DNA from: Novosphingobium sp.
GTDB lineage: Bacteria > Pseudomonadota > Alphaproteobacteria > Sphingomonadales > Sphingomonadaceae
Reading direction: 5' to 3'
NCBI RefSeq assembly: GCF_027531025.1
Contig: NZ_JAPZQX010000010.1
Coordinates: 62,001 to 126,000, forward strand
Length of the DNA stretch: 64,000 nt
Within the stretch, counting starts at the first letter, position 1, and each line of letters opens with the position of its first letter. This document shows, piece after piece, positions 36,309 through 47,198 of the stretch. The position numbers were made by a program, and so were the translations under genes. The notes beneath the pieces were generated by a model. That model did no database searches and was not told the DNA's origin. It was given only the letters and a program-made list of their open reading frames with translations.

Positions 36309-37175
36309 CTAGTTCGGTTTCCAGCCGAATTCGGCCCGAACACCTGATTTGGGAACGGGAACCAGCGCCTCGCGAATTTCGACTGTTTCACCAGGCGCGA
36401 GGACGCGCTTGGGGGGGCGGGCTTCGGCGCTGTGAACGATCCGGCCGCGCGAATCGCGCAGCACGATCAGCACCGACGGCACAGAGCGGGGCTCTGGCGA
36501 GACATTGGTGATCGAGCCATTGGCGCCAAAGAACCAGGTGCCGTTGGGCAGCTGGTGCCGATCCTGCTGCCGGACCGGGAAATCAAGCTTCAGGCCGGGC
36601 TGGTCCTCGGCAAAGGTCGGCTTGGCGAAGGGCATCCAGTTCGGCAGGCCATACCAGGCCGTCGCCCCGATCGCGGCGACCGAGATCACTGCAAACAGCG
36701 CAGCGGCCAGGGTCCACATCCGCGCGGGATTGCGGCGCGGGGCGAGCAGCGGTTCGTGCGCGAACCGCGAATGCTCGCCATCGTCGTAATCGCCATAGGC
36801 CGGATCGGCATAGACGGGGGGAACCGGTACCGGTGGTTCGGGTTCGCTCTCGCGCAGCGGCGGCGGGGGCGGCAGACCGGCATCGGCCGCGCGATCAGCC
36901 TCGTCGTCCTCAGCCAGCGTTGGCGGCGCACGACCGATCGCTTCGTGAGCGAGGGCTTCCGCAGCGGGGGGCGGGGGAGGCGGAGCGGGCGGAGGTGCGG
37001 GTTCCGGCGCAGGGGTCGGTTCGGCCGGTGCGGGGGCAGGACGGAGGGCAAGTTCCGGGCCTTCCTGGAACCAGCTGTGCTTGCACTTGGCGCAGCGTAC
37101 GGTGCGGCCATCGGTGCCGATGGCATTGTCCGGCACGACATAGCGCGTGGCGCAGGCGGGGCAGGCGATGATCAT
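36309..37175 (-). CDS. Zinc-ribbon (MJ0042-type) and DUF3426 membrane protein
   Basis: The N-terminus IIACPACATRYVVPDNAIG with VRCAKCKHSWFQEG is a zinc ribbon with two CxxC pairs. A long Pro/Ala/Glu-rich linker follows, then one transmembrane segment (TLAAALFAVISVAAIGATAW) and a C-terminal DUF3426 beta domain (NGTWFFGANGSITNVSPE to EFGWKPN). The start at 37175 places the ribbon at the very N-terminus as in relatives; the open frame extends to 37256. It is divergent from ftsE, a position conserved in alphaproteobacteria. The role is unknown. Confidence 0.85.
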   Translation of the reverse strand: MIIACPACATRYVVPDNAIGTDGRTVRCAKCKHSWFQEGPELALRPAPAPAEPTPAPEPAPPPAPPPPPPAAEALAHEAIGRAPPTLAEDDEADRAADAGLPPPPPLRESEPEPPVPVPPVYADPAYGDYDDGEHSRFAHEPLLAPRRNPARMWTLAAALFAVISVAAIGATAWYGLPNWMPFAKPTFAEDQPGLKLDFPVRQQDRHQLPNGTWFFGANGSITNVSPEPRSVPSVLIVLRDSRGRIVHSAEARPPKRVLAPGETVEIREALVPVPKSGVRAEFGWKPN

Positions 37176-37336
37176 CGTTCCCCCGTAATGCATGGCGCGC
37201 CGCCCCCCGGCAAGCAGCCCCCGGGGAAAGCCGCGCCGCATTGCCCTTTTTTCCACATGGATTGGTCGCTATAGCCGCCCGGTTCGCTCCACTCTTGCCG
37301 GATTGACCGCCCTTCGATGACCTTGGGATACCAGCC

Positions 37337-38068
37337 ATGACGGGCGAACATGCCGGGGAAATCGTGCAGTTCGATAATGTCGGCCTGCGTTACGGCACCG
37401 ATCGCGAGGTGCTGAGCGACGTTTCCTTCACGCTCTATCCCGGCAGTTTCTACTTCCTCACTGGGGCGAGCGGGGCGGGCAAGACCTCGCTGCTCAAGCT
37501 GCTGTACCTGGCACAGCGGCCCTCGCGCGGGATGATCCGCATGTTCGGGGCCGATGCGATCACCCTGCCGCGCGAGCGCCTGCCCGCGTTGCGGCGGCGG
37601 CTAGGGGTGGTGTTCCAGGACTTCCGCCTGGTCCAGCATCTCTCGGCCTTCGACAATGTCGCCCTGCCGCTGCGGGTGGCCGGGGTGGCCGAGCGCGAGC
37701 TGCAGAAGCCGGTCACCGACATGCTGGAATGGGTTGGCCTGGCTGACCGGATGCATGCCCGCCCAGCCACGCTTTCGGGCGGGGAACAGCAGCGCGTCGC
37801 CATTGCTCGCGCGGTGATCGGGCGGCCCGACATGCTGGTTGCCGACGAGCCGACCGGCAACGTCGACCCGGAAATGGCGATCAAGCTCTTGCGCCTGTTC
37901 GAGGCGCTGAACCGGCTCGGCACGACCGTGGTGGTTGCCACGCACGATATCCACTTGCTGAAGAAAGTGCCGGATTCGCTGATCATGCGGCTTGAAAAGG
38001 GCCGCCTGTCCGACCCGACCGGCGCGCTGCGCTATCCGCCGCGCCCCAGCACCGCAGGGCGGGGCTGA
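37337..38068 (+). CDS. ftsE: Cell-division ATP-binding protein FtsE
   Basis: A complete ABC ATPase: Walker A GASGAGKTSLLKLL, Q-loop VVFQDFRLVQHLSAFDNVAL, signature LSGGEQQRVAIARAV, Walker B MLVADEPTGNVDPE and the switch ATHDIHLL. FtsE with FtsX couples cytokinesis to activation of cell-wall hydrolases at the septum. Its stop overlaps the ftsX start by one base (TGATG), giving translational coupling. Confidence 0.97.
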   Translation: MTGEHAGEIVQFDNVGLRYGTDREVLSDVSFTLYPGSFYFLTGASGAGKTSLLKLLYLAQRPSRGMIRMFGADAITLPRERLPALRRRLGVVFQDFRLVQHLSAFDNVALPLRVAGVAERELQKPVTDMLEWVGLADRMHARPATLSGGEQQRVAIARAVIGRPDMLVADEPTGNVDPEMAIKLLRLFEALNRLGTTVVVATHDIHLLKKVPDSLIMRLEKGRLSDPTGALRYPPRPSTAGRG

Positions 38069-39009
38069 TGGCGCTGCGGCTGCCTCCGGTATTCGGCGGC
38101 TCGCTGGCGCGCGGGCTGCGCACGCTGTCGGGCATGAGCGAGGCCGAACTGGTGCCGAAGGCGCGGCTGGCCGGGCCGATGCCCTGGGTGATCGCGATCA
38201 TGGTGGCGCTGACGGTGGTGGCCACTGCCGCTGGGCTCGCCCTCAGCAATATTGCCGGTAACGCCGCCGATGAGCTGAGCGGCGGGGTGACGATCCAGAT
38301 CGTCGAAGCCAATCCCACCACCCGCCTGCAACAGGCCGAGGCGGCGGTGGCCCGGCTGAATCGCACGCCCCGGGTCGAGGCAGCGACGATCGTGTCCGAG
38401 GACGAGGTCGAGCGGCTGATCGAACCCTGGCTGAGCGGGCTGTCGGGCGTCCAGCAGGACATTCCCGTGCCCGCCCTGATCGACGTACGGATGCGCGATC
38501 CGGTGACCGGTGAAACGCTCGGCGCGCTGCGTCGGCTGGTGCGCGAGGTGGCTCCCGCAGCGCGGGTCGATGCGCAATCGACCTGGTTGGGGCCGGTTTT
38601 TGCGACGATCGATTCGTTGCGGCTGCTCAGCTTCGCGCTGGTCGGGATGCTGGCGGCGGCGCTGGCGGCCTCGGTCCTGCTGGCGGTGCGCAATGCGCTC
38701 GGGGCCAATCGCGATACGATCGAGATCGTCCACCTGCTGGGCGGGACCGACCACCAGATTGCGCGGGTGTTCCAGCGTTCGGTCGGCTTTGATGCCGCAG
38801 GCGGCGGCACGATCGGGCTGGGGCTGGGGTTGATCGCGGTGCTGCTGCTGGGGCGGCAATTTGCCGGGCTTGGCGCGGGGCTGGTCAGCGGCGGAGCCCT
38901 TGGCTGGATCGACTGGGTCCTGCTGGCGCTGGTGCCGCTGGCGGGGGTTGCCCTCGCCATGATCACGGCCCGGCTCACCGTGCTGCGCGCGCTGCGCGAA
39001 ATGCTGTAG
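38068..39009 (+). CDS. ftsX: Cell-division membrane protein FtsX
   Basis: A membrane segment (MPWVIAIMVALTVVATAAGL) is followed by a periplasmic domain and three C-terminal segments, the FtsX layout. The segment DTIEIVHLLGGTDHQIARVFQR is the conserved cytoplasmic coupling helix region. Length 313 is normal. It is coupled to ftsE and followed after ten bases by the YdcF-like gene. Confidence 0.95.
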   Translation: MALRLPPVFGGSLARGLRTLSGMSEAELVPKARLAGPMPWVIAIMVALTVVATAAGLALSNIAGNAADELSGGVTIQIVEANPTTRLQQAEAAVARLNRTPRVEAATIVSEDEVERLIEPWLSGLSGVQQDIPVPALIDVRMRDPVTGETLGALRRLVREVAPAARVDAQSTWLGPVFATIDSLRLLSFALVGMLAAALAASVLLAVRNALGANRDTIEIVHLLGGTDHQIARVFQRSVGFDAAGGGTIGLGLGLIAVLLLGRQFAGLGAGLVSGGALGWIDWVLLALVPLAGVALAMITARLTVLRALREML

Positions 39010-39019
39010 GGCAGGGCAG

Positions 39020-39553
39020 ATGTTCCGTCGGCTGATCGCGTTCGTGGTATTGGGCTGGGTGCTGGGCTTTGCCTGGTTTGCCATGACCTTGCCGCAGCCG
39101 GCCGCTGACGAGCCGAGTGACGCCGTGGTCGTGCTGACCGGCGGCACCGGGCGGATCGAGCGCGGGCTGGAAGTCTTGTCGCGCGGCTGGTCGCGTCGGC
39201 TGCTGGTCTCGGGCGTCGATCGCGACGTAAAGCCGCACGAGTTCGCGCGCGGCTACCGGGTGCGGGCATCCCGGATGGCCTGCTGCATCACCCTGGGCTA
39301 CCAGGCGGTCGACACACGGTCCAATGCGGTGGAAACGGCGCAATGGCTGGCGCGCGAGAAGGTCAAGGTGGTGCGACTGGTGACGAATGACTGGCATATG
39401 CGCCGTGCACGGATGGAACTGAGCCGGACCGCGCCGGCTGGCGTGACGATCATTGCCGATGCTGTCCCCAGCCAGCCGAGCCTTGGCACCCTGCTGCGTG
39501 AATACAACAAGTTGCTGGCGCGGGCCGTGCTGGGCGCGGTGAGCGGGAACTGA
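39020..39553 (+). CDS. YdcF/DUF218 family membrane protein
   Basis: One N-terminal membrane segment (LIAFVVLGWVLGFAWFAMTL), then the DUF218 domain beginning DAVVVLTGGTGRIERGLEVL, with NAVETAQWL and LVTNDWHMRRARMEL. The family includes ElyC-like proteins linked to envelope biogenesis. It sits between ftsX and plsC, two bases from the latter, consistent with an envelope role. Confidence 0.9.
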   Translation: MFRRLIAFVVLGWVLGFAWFAMTLPQPAADEPSDAVVVLTGGTGRIERGLEVLSRGWSRRLLVSGVDRDVKPHEFARGYRVRASRMACCITLGYQAVDTRSNAVETAQWLAREKVKVVRLVTNDWHMRRARMELSRTAPAGVTIIADAVPSQPSLGTLLREYNKLLARAVLGAVSGN

Positions 39554-39555
39554 TC

Positions 39556-40248
39556 ATGGCCATTCTGCGCAGCCTGTTGTTCTATCCGGCGTTTTACGTG
39601 GGCAGCGTAGGCTATATCCTGCTGGGCGCGCTGCTGCTGGCGCTGCGCCAGTACGCCGCCTTCGAGCGGGTGGTTCGGGGCTGGGCCCGCTACCACCGGG
39701 CCTGCGCCCATTACCTGCTGGGGATCCGGCTGATCGTGGAGGGTGAAATGCCCACCGGCCCGGTGCTGATCGCGATGAAGCATGAATCCTTCTACGAAGC
39801 GATCGACATGCCCGGCTTTTTCGATCGCCCGGCGGTTTTCGCCAAGGCCGAACTGATGCGGATCCCGGTCTGGGGCCGGATCGGGCAGCGTTATGGCCTG
39901 ATTGCGGTGCGGCGTGACCAGGGGGCGGCGGCGTTGCGCGCCATGCTGGCCGCGGCGCGCGATTACAGCGCAGCCGGGCGCCCGCTGGTGATCTTTCCCG
40001 AAGGAACGCGGATTCGCCACGGCCAGCGCGGCGAACTGCAGGCCGGTTTTGCCGGGCTCTACAAGCTGCTGGGCCTGCCAGTCGTGCCCGTCGCGGCCAA
40101 CAGCGGCCTGCTCTATCACCGCTGGTGGAAGCGTTCGGGTACGGTCACCTTCAGGATCGGCGAGACGATCCCGCCCGGTCTGCCGCGCGAGGAAATCGAG
40201 GCCCGGGTCCAGGATGCGATCAACGCCCTGAACGAGCCTGCCGCGTGA
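39556..40248 (+). CDS. 1-acyl-sn-glycerol-3-phosphate acyltransferase (PlsC-like)
   Basis: The acyltransferase motifs are KHESFYEAIDMP (the catalytic H in an HxxxxE/D-like motif), the arginine-bearing ERVVRGWARYHRACAHYLLG upstream, and FPEGTRIRHGQ. An N-terminal hydrophobic segment anchors the protein in the membrane. It acylates lysophosphatidate in phospholipid synthesis. The canonical HxxxxD reads H-ESFY-E here, a variant seen in alphaproteobacterial relatives. Its stop overlaps the GTG start of the transporter gene. Confidence 0.88.
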   Translation: MAILRSLLFYPAFYVGSVGYILLGALLLALRQYAAFERVVRGWARYHRACAHYLLGIRLIVEGEMPTGPVLIAMKHESFYEAIDMPGFFDRPAVFAKAELMRIPVWGRIGQRYGLIAVRRDQGAAALRAMLAAARDYSAAGRPLVIFPEGTRIRHGQRGELQAGFAGLYKLLGLPVVPVAANSGLLYHRWWKRSGTVTFRIGETIPPGLPREEIEARVQDAINALNEPAA

Positions 40249-41498
40249 CCGCCCCCGAACCGCGCTCGCCGCTCGAGGTGCTGGGACCGGGGCTGGTAAC
40301 GGGGGCGGCGGACGACGATCCCTCGGGCGTAGGCACCTATAGCCAGGTCGGCGCGCAGTTCGGCTATGGCATGGGCTGGACGCTGATTTTCGGCTTCCCC
40401 CTGCTCGCGGCGATCCAGGCGATCTGCGCGCGGATCGGGGCCACGACCGGGCGTGGCATCGCCCAGAACCTGCGCCGCCACTATCCGCCCGCATTGCTAC
40501 GGCTGGTGGTGATCCTGCTGCTGGTGGCCAACGTGATCAACCTGGGGGCTGACCTGGGAGCGATGGGGGCCGTTCTGGCGCTGATCGTGCCTGGGCCAGT
40601 GCTGGCCTATACCGTAGCCTTCGGTATCATCAGCGTGCTGCTGGAAGTGTTCCTGAGCTACAACAGCTATGCCCGGATCCTGAAGTGGGCGACCTTGTCG
40701 CTGTTCGCCTATGTCGGCGTGGTGCTGGTGGCCGATGTGCCGGTCGGCGAAATGCTGCACGGCCTGCTGGTTCCGCAATTCACCTTTGACCGTGATCACG
40801 CCATGGCGCTGGTGGCGATCTTCGGCACCACGATCAGCCCTTACCTGTTTTTCTGGCAGGCCGGGCAAGAGGTGGAGGAGCAGCACCGCCGCCATATCAA
40901 GCCGCTCCACATCAGCCCGCGCACCGCCGGGCCGGAACTGCGCCGGATCCGGCTGGACACGCTGGTTGGCATGGGTTTTTCCCACGTCGTGGCCTTGTGC
41001 ATCGTGATTGCGACGGCCGCCACGCTGCACGCCAACGGTATCAGGGAAATCGGCAGCGCGGCCCAGGCGGCCGAAGCACTGCGGCCGATCGCCGGTGACC
41101 TGGCTTTTGTCCTGTTCGCGGTGGGGATCATCGGCACCGGGCTGCTGGCCGTGCCGGTGCTGGCCGGCAGCGCCGCCTATGCGGTGAGCGAGGCCTTTGG
41201 CTGGACCGAGGGCCTGGATCGCAAGCCGCGCGAAGCCAAGGCCTTTTACAGCGTAATCGTGCTGGCCACGGCGGGCGGTATCGCGCTCAACTTCATCGGT
41301 ATCGATCCGATGAAGGCGCTGTACTGGGCGGCCGTGGTCAACGGCCTGCTGGCGCCGCCGCTGATGGTGGTGACGATGCTGATCGCCACCAATCCGAAGG
41401 TGATGGGCAAGCTGGTGCTGGCCCCGCGCCTGCGGGCATTCGGTTGGCTCGCAACGGCGGTGATGTGGGTGATCGCCGGGGTGTTCCTGCTGGCCTAG
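40245..41498 (+). CDS. NRAMP-family divalent metal transporter, divergent subfamily
   Basis: Eleven or so membrane segments with the NRAMP repeat fold. The canonical TM1 motif DPGN reads DDPSG here (Asp25-Gly28) and the TM6 MPH motif is replaced by TTISPYLFFWQAGQEVE. The usual manganese/iron methionine is therefore absent and substrate choice may differ, as in the NRAMP-related magnesium or aluminium transporters. The GTG at 40245 overlaps the plsC stop by four bases; a longer frame would lie within plsC. Confidence 0.85.
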   Translation: MTAPEPRSPLEVLGPGLVTGAADDDPSGVGTYSQVGAQFGYGMGWTLIFGFPLLAAIQAICARIGATTGRGIAQNLRRHYPPALLRLVVILLLVANVINLGADLGAMGAVLALIVPGPVLAYTVAFGIISVLLEVFLSYNSYARILKWATLSLFAYVGVVLVADVPVGEMLHGLLVPQFTFDRDHAMALVAIFGTTISPYLFFWQAGQEVEEQHRRHIKPLHISPRTAGPELRRIRLDTLVGMGFSHVVALCIVIATAATLHANGIREIGSAAQAAEALRPIAGDLAFVLFAVGIIGTGLLAVPVLAGSAAYAVSEAFGWTEGLDRKPREAKAFYSVIVLATAGGIALNFIGIDPMKALYWAAVVNGLLAPPLMVVTMLIATNPKVMGKLVLAPRLRAFGWLATAVMWVIAGVFLLA

Positions 41499-41507
41499 CC
41501 CCAGAAA

Positions 41508-42415
41508 TCAACCAGCGTGATCGCTGCGGCCAAAGTCGGGCCGGGCATCGTCCTGCCCTTGTTCGATGATTGAACGGCGGATGTCGCGGGTGCGGGTGAA
41601 CAGCTCGAACAGGGTATCGCCATCACCCCAGCGGATTGCACGCTGTAGCGCGGTCAGGTCCTCGCTGAAGCGCTGGAGCATTTCCAGCACCGCGTCCTTG
41701 TTGGTCAGGAACACGTCGCGCCACATGGTCGGATCGGAGGCGGCGATGCGGGTGAAGTCGCGGAAACCGCCGGCCGAATACTTGATCACCTCGCTCTGGG
41801 TCACGCCTTCAAGGTCGGAGGCCGTACCGACGATGGTATAGGCGATCAGGTGCGGCAGGTGGCTGGTCACGGCGAGCACCAGGTCGTGATGCTGCGGGTC
41901 CATCAGTTCGACCTTGGCGCCAAGGCCTTCCCAGAAGGTAGACAGGGCGGCCAGCTTGTCGGCATCCACGCCTTCGGGCGGAGTGATGATGCACCAGCGG
42001 TTGTGGAACAGGCTGGCAAAGCCCGCGTCCGGCCCGGACCGCTCGGTCCCGGCAACGGGGTGGGCCGGGATCACGCAATGGCCCGGCAGGGCTTCAGCCA
42101 GCGCCTTGGCAACGCTCAGCTTGGATGAACCGACATCGCTGATCACGGCATCGGCCGGGATGGCCGCGGCCAGGTCCGCCGCAACCGCGCCGATTGCGCC
42201 AACCGGTACGCAGAAGACCACCAGGTCGGCCCCGGCGACCGCCTCGGCCCCGGTTTCGCAGACCGTGCCAACCAGGCCGCGCTCGGCAGCCCGGGCGCGG
42301 GTGGCGGGATCGCGGTCCCAGCCGGTAGTCTCCACCTGCGGCAGATGTTCCTTGACCGCGAGGCCGATCGAACCGCCCAGCAGACCAAGGCCAATGATGG
42401 CGACGCGTTCGAACT

Positions 42416-42419
<4 letters not shown>
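41508..42419 (-). CDS. tyrA: Prephenate/arogenate dehydrogenase
   Basis: NAD(P)-dependent dehydrogenase of tyrosine synthesis. It has the nucleotide-binding [31 protein letters not shown], the substrate motif [19 protein letters not shown] and [13 protein letters not shown]. At 303 residues it is a stand-alone dehydrogenase without chorismate mutase. It overlaps hisC by four bases; the hisC-tyrA order is common in sphingomonads, where the HisC-like enzyme can also serve aromatic amino acids. Confidence 0.93.
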
Positions 42420-43522
<1,103 letters not shown>

Positions 43523-43590
43523 GATGGCGAGGCCCTTAGCAGGCTTGCGGGCAATTGACAGCCCGCGCGCGCTGGACCAAGCCCGCCGCG

Positions 43591-44700
43591 ATGGTTGAAC
43601 CCGCGCTTCATGCCCAAAGCCATGTCCTCGAACTGGCCCAGCCGCTGGCCCTTGATGGCGGGCAGCAGCTTGGCGGCGTGCGGGTGGCTTACGAGACCTA
43701 TGGTCAGCTGGATGCCGTCCGCTCCAACGCGGTGATGATCTTCCATGCGCTGACCGGCGATCAGTGCGTCGCCAGCCCGCATCCGATCACCGGCAAGCCG
43801 GGCTGGTGGGTAAGGATGGTGGGGCCGGGCAAGCCGATCGATACCGACCGGTTCTTCGTGATCTGCGCCAATGTGCTGGGCGGTTGCTATGGCTCGACCG
43901 GACCGGCCAGCGCGGGCCCCGATGGCGAGCCCTATGCCATGCGCTTTCCGGTGATCACGATCCGCGACATGGTCCGCGCTCAGGTCGGCGTGCTCGATGC
44001 GCTGGGGATCGAGCAGCTTCATGCCGTGGTTGGCGGATCGATGGGGGGCATGCAGGCGCTGTCGTTTGCCGCCAACTGGCCGGAGCGGACCCGCGCCGCG
44101 CTGGTCATCGCCTCGACCGCGCGCCATTCGGCCCAGAACATCGCCTTTCACGAAGTGGGCCGCCAGGCCATCATGGCCGATCCCAAATGGAAGGGCGGTG
44201 ACTATTACGGCAGCGGCAAAGGCCCGGAAAAGGGCCTTTCAGTCGCCCGCATGGCCGCGCACATCACCTACCTCTCGGAAGAGGGGATGCACGAAAAGTT
44301 CGGCCGCAAGCTGCAGGACCGCACGGAAAAGACCTTCGGCTTCGATGCCGATTTCCAGGTCGAAAGCTACCTGCGCCACCAGGGGCTGAGCTTCACCGAT
44401 CGGTTCGATGCGAACTCCTATCTCTATATCACCCGGGCGATGGACTATTTTGACCTGGCCGAAGAGCACGGCGGGCGCCTCGCCGATGCCTTCCGCGCCA
44501 GCAAGGCCCGGTTCTGCCTGGTCAGCTTCGATACCGACTGGCTCTATCCAACGGCGGAAAGCCGCACGATCGCCCACGCCCTCAACGCCGCCGGTGCGCC
44601 GGTCAGCTTTGTCGAGCTGTCGGCGCCGTTCGGGCATGACAGCTTCCTGCTCGATGTCCCCGCGCTCGACCGGGTCATCGAAGGATTCCTGAAGCAATGA
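43591..44700 (+). CDS. metX: Homoserine O-acyltransferase MetX
   Basis: An alpha/beta hydrolase with the nucleophile elbow [17 protein letters not shown], the catalytic Asp in [14 protein letters not shown] and the catalytic His in [13 protein letters not shown]. Early motifs include [20 protein letters not shown]. It activates homoserine for methionine synthesis. The ATG at 43591 was preferred over 43555 because it fits the family N-terminus ([20 protein letters not shown]). It overlaps metW by four bases, the usual metX-metW operon. Confidence 0.95.
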   Translation: MVEPALHAQSHVLELAQPLALDGGQQLGGVRVAYETYGQLDAVRSNAVMIFHALTGDQCVASPHPITGKPGWWVRMVGPGKPIDTDRFFVICANVLGGCYGSTGPASAGPDGEPYAMRFPVITIRDMVRAQVGVLDALGIEQLHAVVGGSMGGMQALSFAANWPERTRAALVIASTARHSAQNIAFHEVGRQAIMADPKWKGGDYYGSGKGPEKGLSVARMAAHITYLSEEGMHEKFGRKLQDRTEKTFGFDADFQVESYLRHQGLSFTDRFDANSYLYITRAMDYFDLAEEHGGRLADAFRASKARFCLVSFDTDWLYPTAESRTIAHALNAAGAPVSFVELSAPFGHDSFLLDVPALDRVIEGFLKQ

Positions 44701-45287
44701 GCGCCTTGCGTCCCGACCTTGCGGTGATTGCCGCCAATGTCGCGCCCGGATCGCGGGTGCTCGATATCGGCTGCGGCGATGGCGCGCTGCTGGCGGCGCT
44801 GCGCGATGGCAAGCAGGTCGATGCACGCGGCATGGAGCTCGATCCGCACGACGTGGCCGAATGCGTCGCCAAGGGTCTCTCGGTGATGCAGGGCGATGCC
44901 GACACCGACCTGGTCGACTATCCCGACGCCGCCTTCGATTACGCGATCCTCAGCCAGACGCTGCAGACCACCAAGCGCCCGGACAAGGTGCTGGACGAAC
45001 TGCTGCGCGTGGGCCGCAAGGCCTTTGTCAGCTTTCCCAACTTCGGCCACTGGCGGGTGCGGGCCAGCTTGTTGTGGCACGGACGGATGCCGGTGACGCG
45101 GCTGCTGCCGGTCGCCTGGTACGAGACCCCCAATATCCACCACGTGACAGTCAGCGATTTCCGCGACCTGGTGGCGGCCAAGCACCTGACCGTGGAGGGC
45201 GCCTGGTTCCTGTCGGGTGACAAGCGGATCAGCGATGCGGCGGCCAGCTGGCGGGCCGAGCACGCGGTATTCCTGCTCTCGCGCTAG
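44697..45287 (+). CDS. metW: Methionine biosynthesis protein MetW
   Basis: A class I methyltransferase-like protein: [20 protein letters not shown] (SAM-binding), [20 protein letters not shown] and [17 protein letters not shown], all typical of MetW. It works with MetX in methionine formation in many proteobacteria. It converges with fdhD and the two ends overlap by four bases. Confidence 0.95.
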   Translation: MSALRPDLAVIAANVAPGSRVLDIGCGDGALLAALRDGKQVDARGMELDPHDVAECVAKGLSVMQGDADTDLVDYPDAAFDYAILSQTLQTTKRPDKVLDELLRVGRKAFVSFPNFGHWRVRASLLWHGRMPVTRLLPVAWYETPNIHHVTVSDFRDLVAAKHLTVEGAWFLSGDKRISDAAASWRAEHAVFLLSR

Positions 45288-46069
45288 GCGACCTTTAGTA
45301 CCGAGTCATCGCGGGCCAGCGCCCACAGGCTGAGGCCGGCAGTGCTGGCGCGTTCGACCGCGAGTGATGTGGGCAGGGAGATGCAGACCAGGCTGGTTGC
45401 CCCGCCGCGCACAGCTTTCTCGACGATTTCGTAGCTGCACCGCGCGGTCGACAGGACGAAGCCTGGCGCCAGAGGCTCGCCCGCGCGGGCCTTGGCACCG
45501 ATCAGCTTGTCGAGCGCGTTGTGGCGGCCCACGTCCTCGCGCACGGTGGTGATGGTGCCATCGGCGCGGCAATGGGCGGCGGCATGGGCTGCGCCGGTTT
45601 CCCGGCCCAGCGGCTGGTGATCGCGCAAGGCAGCCAGCGCCGCGAAGATTGCGACAGGTTCGATCGGTTCATGCCCGGCGACCGGGGGCAGGGGACGGGC
45701 GACTTCGGCCAGGTTCTCGATCCCGCACAGGCCGCAGCTCGATTCCGCGACGCGGCGGCGCACCCGGTCTTCCAGCTTGTCGATGCCCAGCCCCGCCAGC
45801 CGGGCGCGGACGATCCAGCCCTGCGGCACTTCGGCAATGGCGATGTCGGCAATGTCGGCGGCGCTGCTGGCCAGCCCTTCGCTCAGTGCGAAACCGGTGG
45901 CGAAATCTTCGAGGTCCTGCGGGCTCGCCATCATCACCGCATAGGACAGGCCATTGAATTCCAGCGCCACCGGGGCTTCCGGCACCCAGCGCCGCGTGAT
46001 CGCGCGCCGGGTGCCGTCAGGCCTGACCTCGGTGGTCGAAGTCGTGGCTACATGCGGTGCAGCGCGCAC
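45284..46069 (-). CDS. fdhD: Formate dehydrogenase accessory sulfurtransferase FdhD
   Basis: FdhD passes sulfur from a cysteine desulfurase to the molybdenum cofactor of formate dehydrogenase. Seen here are ALEFNGLSYAVMMASPQDLE, the sulfur-carrying cysteine pair SSCGLCGIENL, REDVGRHNALDKLIGA and LVCISLPTSLAVERA. No formate dehydrogenase gene is in the window. The start overlaps the end of the VOC gene by about 20 bases. Confidence 0.95.
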   Translation of the reverse strand: MRAAPHVATTSTTEVRPDGTRRAITRRWVPEAPVALEFNGLSYAVMMASPQDLEDFATGFALSEGLASSAADIADIAIAEVPQGWIVRARLAGLGIDKLEDRVRRRVAESSCGLCGIENLAEVARPLPPVAGHEPIEPVAIFAALAALRDHQPLGRETGAAHAAAHCRADGTITTVREDVGRHNALDKLIGAKARAGEPLAPGFVLSTARCSYEIVEKAVRGGATSLVCISLPTSLAVERASTAGLSLWALARDDSVLKVA

Positions 46070-46425
46070 AGCTTGTTGCCATCGGGATCGCGCAGGTAAG
46101 CCAGGTACAGCTTCATGCCCGCGCCTTCGCGCACGCCCGGCGGGTCTTCGATCGCCTTGCCGCCAGCGGCCACGCCAGCCGCGTGCCAGGCATCGGCCTG
46201 GGCCGGGCTTTCCATCGCAAAGCCGATGGTCATGCCGTTGCCGGGAGTCGCCGCTTCGCCATCGATTGGCTTGGTGACGAGGAACATCGAACCGTTGTGC
46301 ATGTAGATCAGGCGACCCTTGGGGTCGACGATCCCGGGCTTGCCGCCCACCGCGCCAAACAGCGCGTCATAGAATGCCTTCGAACGATCGATGTCGTTGC
46401 TGCCCACCATCATGTGGCTGTACAT
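46048..46425 (-). CDS. VOC-family (glyoxalase/bleomycin-resistance) protein
   Basis: A 125-residue protein with one vicinal-oxygen-chelate fold: YSHMMVGSNDIDRSKAFYDA, then MTIGFAMESPAQADAWHAAG and the end LYLAYLRDPDGNKLCALHRM. His4 and the late Glu/Asp positions fit a metal site, but the reaction is not known. The ATG at 46425 is chosen because the domain begins there; the long frame upstream to 46611 has no domain match. Confidence 0.88.
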   Translation of the reverse strand: MYSHMMVGSNDIDRSKAFYDALFGAVGGKPGIVDPKGRLIYMHNGSMFLVTKPIDGEAATPGNGMTIGFAMESPAQADAWHAAGVAAGGKAIEDPPGVREGAGMKLYLAYLRDPDGNKLCALHRM

Positions 46426-46505
46426 CGCCCTGGTTCCTCTCTCTTGGGTTGCGGGAAGCGACCTGTTTAAGCGCACGCTTAAGAAGGTCAATCGTTTCGC
46501 AAGCC

Positions 46506-47198
46506 CTATCGCGCAAGGGCAGCAAAGCGGGCGGCAGTGGCAAAGGCGGCGGCGCGGCGGGTGCGGCGGTCCTCGGCCTCGGCATCGCGGCCCCACAGCT
46601 CGGCCTGCCATTCCTCCTCAAGCTCGGCGGCGATCCACAGCGCCCCGGCATCGGCATCGGGTTCGAGCGCGGCAAGACCGATCACCAGCGAGGCGGCAAG
46701 CGAGGTCAGCGTGTTGAGCGCGGCCAGGGCAAAGGGATCCAGCCCGTTCAGCAAATCCCGCAGGTGGGCCAGGGTCTCGCCTGGCTGGGGGCGGTGGATG
46801 ATCCCGCTGACCCGCTCGAACCGCACCCCGTACCGTGCTTCGGCCGCCTGCAGCAGCGGCTCCCAGCGCTCCAGCTGCCGGGCGTGCAACGCTTCGCCGG
46901 GATCGGCGCGGTAGCACAGCGTATCGGTCTCGGCATAGCGGATCAGGCCCGCAACGGTGGCAACGGGATCCGGGGCCACGACATCCAGTGCATAGTCAGC
47001 CATGTCGCGCAGCACGAAGCTGGCGGGAACAATGGTCTCTTCCTGCGCCGCCCATTCGGCGGCCAGCGCCTCGGCCAGGGCGCGGCTGGGCAGCACTTGC
47101 GGCCGTCCGCCGACCGTCTTCACCCCGCGGCCATCCAGCTTGACCTGCCAGCCGCTGCCTTCGGCAAGGGCCAGCGCCTCCTTGTAGAACCGCTTCAT
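46506..47198 (-). CDS. ATP12 family F1-ATPase assembly chaperone
   Basis: The protein opens MKRFYKEALALAEGSGWQVK and continues LDGRGVKTVGGRPQVLPSRA, LAEALAAEWAAQEE and LIRYAETDTLCYRAD. All are landmarks of ATP12, which helps assemble the alpha subunit of F1-ATPase in mitochondria and alphaproteobacteria. The ATG at 47198 overlaps the preceding stop by four bases, which settles the start. It is the last gene of an overlapping operon starting with crcB. Confidence 0.94.
   Translation of the reverse strand: MKRFYKEALALAEGSGWQVKLDGRGVKTVGGRPQVLPSRALAEALAAEWAAQEETIVPASFVLRDMADYALDVVAPDPVATVAGLIRYAETDTLCYRADPGEALHARQLERWEPLLQAAEARYGVRFERVSGIIHRPQPGETLAHLRDLLNGLDPFALAALNTLTSLAASLVIGLAALEPDADAGALWIAAELEEEWQAELWGRDAEAEDRRTRRAAAFATAARFAALAR

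Noticed and set aside
37983..39269. Long minus-strand frames opposite ftsX
   Set aside because: Ser/Arg/Pro-rich shadow of ftsX and the YdcF-like gene, without a supported start.
43523..43590. SAM-II riboswitch upstream of metX
   Set aside because: Such riboswitches often precede metX/metA in alphaproteobacteria, but the gap is only 68 bp and shows no match to the conserved core.
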